From: Thermoplasmatales archaeon ex4484_36
GTDB taxonomy: Archaea > Thermoplasmatota > Penumbrarchaeia > Penumbrarchaeales > EX4484-36
Length of the DNA: 7,545 nt
Direction of reading: 5' to 3'
Assembly (NCBI GenBank): GCA_002254765.1
Contig: NJDV01000087.1
Location: 1-7,545 of the forward strand
Shown here: positions 5,815 to 7,545 of the stretch, piece by piece
How the letters are laid out: the number at the start of each line of letters is the position of its first letter
Numbering within the stretch: the stretch's first letter is position 1
Position numbers and translations under genes: made by a program
The notes under the pieces: model-generated
Told to the model about the DNA's origin: nothing
The model's input: the letters and a program-made list of their open reading frames with translations, nothing else
The model's database searches: none

Positions 5815-7077
5815 ATGAGTGTAAAGACGATAATAGGTCTCTCAGTGGTTCTCATTTTCATGGGGACCCTGGTAGGCTCTGCTGAAGGGGCCCCTCCGGA
5901 GAAGGTGAGGGTTGTCATAACGGTGGAGGAGGACTTCAGCAGTGAGGCGATCACCTCCGCCGGGGGCAGGGTGGTCTCATCCAGCGAACTCTTCCACATC
6001 GTTGTGGCTGAGCTCCCCGAGAAGGCCGTCAGCTCCCTTCAGAGGTCCCAGGGCGTTGTGAAGGTTGAGTACGATTCCGCCGTTCACCTCTCCAAGAAAC
6101 CCCCTGCGCCCCCGGGGAAGAACAAACCCGCTCCCCAGCAACCCCCACAGCAGACCCCGTGGGGCATAACAAGGATCGGAGCGACCACCGCCTGGAGCAG
6201 CTCTAACGGCTCAAGCGATGATGGTGTGATAGAGGTTGCAATACTGGACACCGGAATAGATCCCGATCACCCCGATCTGAAGGCCAACCTGAAATGGGGC
6301 GTGAGCGTCATAAGGGGAAGGATATCCACCTCTCCCAAGGACTACAAGGACAAGAACGGACACGGCACCCATGTGGCCGGGACGGTAGCCGCCCTTAACA
6401 ACAATATAGGAGTTGTTGGTGTGGCTCCAGCGGTTGAGATCTACGCTATCAGGGTACTGGGTGCAAGCGGCAGCGGCACCTACGGCGACATAATACTGGG
6501 GATTGAGCAGGCCCTCCTGGGACCTGACGGGGTCCTTGACAGCGATGGAGACGGGGCGGTGGCGGGAGACCCCGACGACGACTCCGCGGAGGTGATCAGC
6601 ATGAGCCTCAGCGGTTCGGCGGACCTCTCCTCCCTACACAGCGCCATAGTCACCGCCTACGGCTACGGCGTGGTGATAGTTGCCGCCAGCGGGAACGACG
6701 GCTCAGCCCAGCCTGGCTACCCAGCAGCCTATTCGGAGGTTATAGCTGTGGGTGCCACTGATTCCAGCGATCAGGTGCCGTGGTGGAGCAATCGCGGTGT
6801 TGAGCTCACCGCCCCCGGGGTGGGAGTGCAGAGCACATATCCGGATGATACATACAATACCCTAAGCGGCACCTCAATGGCCACCCCCCACGTGAGCGGT
6901 GTGGTGGCCCTGGTCCAGGCGGCCCGCTACAACATCTACGGGGGCGTCCTCCAACCGGCCTCAGTGAGGAGTATACTTCACTCAACTGCAGACGATAAGG
7001 GCACACAGGGATACGACACCATCTACGGATACGGGATAGTCAGGGCGGACAGGGCCGTCGGTGCGGCTACATCGTAG
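5815..7077 (+). CDS. Tk-subtilisin-like secreted serine protease (S8), pre-pro form
   Basis: This is a 420-residue extracellular subtilisin-type protease. Residues 1-26 are a signal peptide (SVKTIIGLSVVLIFMGTLVGSAEGA). Residues about 28-92 are an I9-type propeptide chaperone/inhibitor ending in GVVKVEYDSAVHL; by comparison with Tk-subtilisin, self-cleavage would fall near residue 92. A proline-rich linker (95-115) leads into the S8 domain. The catalytic residues are Asp145 (AILDTGID), His183 (NGHGTHVAG) and Ser354 (SGTSMATPH), with oxyanion Asn294 (AASGNDG). GPDGVLDSDGDGAVAGDPDDD (236-256) matches the calcium-binding insertion of Tk-subtilisin, which that enzyme needs for folding. The Tk-subtilisin cysteine pair flanking the segment before the His motif is replaced by Gly162 and Tyr177. 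I chose Met at 5815 because GGGTGTGA lies 6 bases upstream and the signal peptide starts there. An upstream in-frame ATG at 5692 would overlap the divergent gene and the TATA box and add a non-signal-like leader. Confidence 0.96.
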   Translation: MSVKTIIGLSVVLIFMGTLVGSAEGAPPEKVRVVITVEEDFSSEAITSAGGRVVSSSELFHIVVAELPEKAVSSLQRSQGVVKVEYDSAVHLSKKPPAPPGKNKPAPQQPPQQTPWGITRIGATTAWSSSNGSSDDGVIEVAILDTGIDPDHPDLKANLKWGVSVIRGRISTSPKDYKDKNGHGTHVAGTVAALNNNIGVVGVAPAVEIYAIRVLGASGSGTYGDIILGIEQALLGPDGVLDSDGDGAVAGDPDDDSAEVISMSLSGSADLSSLHSAIVTAYGYGVVIVAASGNDGSAQPGYPAAYSEVIAVGATDSSDQVPWWSNRGVELTAPGVGVQSTYPDDTYNTLSGTSMATPHVSGVVALVQAARYNIYGGVLQPASVRSILHSTADDKGTQGYDTIYGYGIVRADRAVGAATS

Positions 7078-7079
7078 AA

Positions 7080-7098
7080 GGAGCGATTTATCGCCTCC
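7080..7098 (+). other. Hairpin just after the protease stop
   Basis: GGAGCGAT (7080-7087) pairs with ATCG and CTCC (7090-7093 and 7095-7098) around one bulged C. It lies 3 bases past the stop codon. No T-run follows at once, so it may protect the transcript end rather than terminate it. Confidence 0.4.
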
Positions 7099-7114
7099 GA
7101 GGGGCAGGACAGTG

Positions 7115-7133
7115 GCCAGCGGTGGCTCTTTTT
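7115..7133 (+). terminator. Likely terminator of the protease gene
   Basis: GCCA (7115-7118) and TGGC (7123-7126) form a short stem with a four-base loop, followed directly by TCTTTTT (7127-7133). Archaeal termination depends mainly on the T-tract, which is present. It lies in the 87-base gap between the convergent protease and epimerase genes, where termination is expected. Confidence 0.55.
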
Positions 7134-7164
7134 AAGACTGTCACCGAAAGTGCTGCCCTCCCCC

Positions 7165-7545
7165 TCAACCCCTCATCTCAGAGCACATCTCCTCTATTCC
7201 CTCCCTCAGGGTGTACCTTGGAGTGAACCCCAGGGATCTCTTCATCTTCTCCACCGATGCCAGGGAGTGGCGTATGTCCCCGGGGCGGGGGGGTTCGTAC
7301 CTGGGAGGGAGAGCCCTCCCCAGCACCCCCTCCACCACCTTCAGGAGCTCCACTATCTCTTTGGGCTTCCCGGAGGCCACATTTATTACCTCTCCCCCCG
7401 GGATGTCTTTGATTGTGGAGAGGTAGTTCACCTCCGCCACGTCCTTGACGTAGATGAAGTCCCTTGTCTGCTTTCCGTCCCCGTATATCACCGGGGCCTC
7501 TCCCCTAAGGAGGGCGCCTATGAACTTCGGGATCACCGCCGCATA
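7165..7545 (-). CDS. NAD-dependent nucleotide-sugar epimerase/dehydratase, C-terminal part (cut by window edge)
   Basis: This is the C-terminal portion (127 codons) of an extended short-chain dehydrogenase/reductase of the UDP-glucose 4-epimerase/dTDP-glucose dehydratase group, which acts in nucleotide-sugar synthesis for glycans. The frame is open to the right edge and begins YAAVIPKFI, typical of the region after the cofactor domain; the GTG at 7536 is therefore not the real start. Recognisable blocks are VIPKFIGALLRGEAPVIYGDGKQTRDFIYVKDVAE, then GGEVINVASGKPKEIVEL, then RPGDIRHSLASVEKMKRSLGFTPRYTLREGIEEM. These form the sugar-nucleotide binding lobe. The Rossmann glycine motif and the S/T-YxxxK catalytic site lie outside the window, so substrate and exact reaction remain open. 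It could supply sugars for N-glycosylation of secreted proteins, but that is only inference. It converges on the protease gene. Confidence 0.92.
   Translation of the reverse strand, partial: YAAVIPKFIGALLRGEAPVIYGDGKQTRDFIYVKDVAEVNYLSTIKDIPGGEVINVASGKPKEIVELLKVVEGVLGRALPPRYEPPRPGDIRHSLASVEKMKRSLGFTPRYTLREGIEEMCSEMRG

Overview
The window looks like a piece of a euryarchaeal chromosome, probably from a thermophile. The reasons are: a UPF0282 metallo-hydrolase, which is an archaeal family; a secreted protease that closely resembles Thermococcus kodakarensis Tk-subtilisin; TATA-like boxes at suitable distances upstream of starts; and GGAGG/GGTGA-type ribosome binding sites. Most genes are G+C-rich (one sampled 60-base line in the hydrolase gene is 62% G+C). 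The secreted propeller gene is visibly richer in A+T (one sampled line is 43%). The exact lineage cannot be fixed from this sequence. No tRNA, rRNA, CRISPR array, transposase or integrase was seen.

Layout. Positions 1-491 (minus) carry the first half of an aldo/keto reductase that runs off the left edge. Positions 576-2294 (minus) carry a secreted 572-residue protein made of a five-repeat PQQ-type beta-propeller and three tandem fibronectin type III domains. Positions 2479-2724/2748 (minus) carry a small unrecognised protein. Positions 2961-5705 (minus) form a tight operon. It begins with a broken saccharopine dehydrogenase-like gene, whose C-terminal half is fused in frame to an AhpE-like peroxiredoxin. 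It continues 2 bases later with a UPF0282 metallo-beta-lactamase-fold hydrolase, then through an ATGA overlap with a TrmO-type tRNA methyltransferase. Positions 5815-7077 (plus) carry a complete Tk-subtilisin-like pre-pro-protease, divergent from the operon across a 109-base spacer with a TATATATA box. Positions 7165-7545 (minus) carry the C-terminal third or so of an NAD-dependent nucleotide-sugar epimerase that runs off the right edge.

How the parts may work together. The operon mixes a redox enzyme (dehydrogenase/peroxiredoxin), a metal-dependent hydrolase and a tRNA modification enzyme. The shared transcript suggests housekeeping co-expression rather than a recognisable pathway. The subtilase and the propeller-FN3 protein are both exported and probably act at or outside the cell surface.

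The most notable point is the dehydrogenase/peroxiredoxin locus. The Rossmann half and the C-terminal half lie in different frames and meet at a 10/11-base imperfect tandem repeat. A conserved stretch of the family is missing there, which points to a short deletion or an assembly collapse. The peroxiredoxin also has its own plausible internal start, so it could still be made on its own. I found no clear evidence of a wholly new defence or mobile system.
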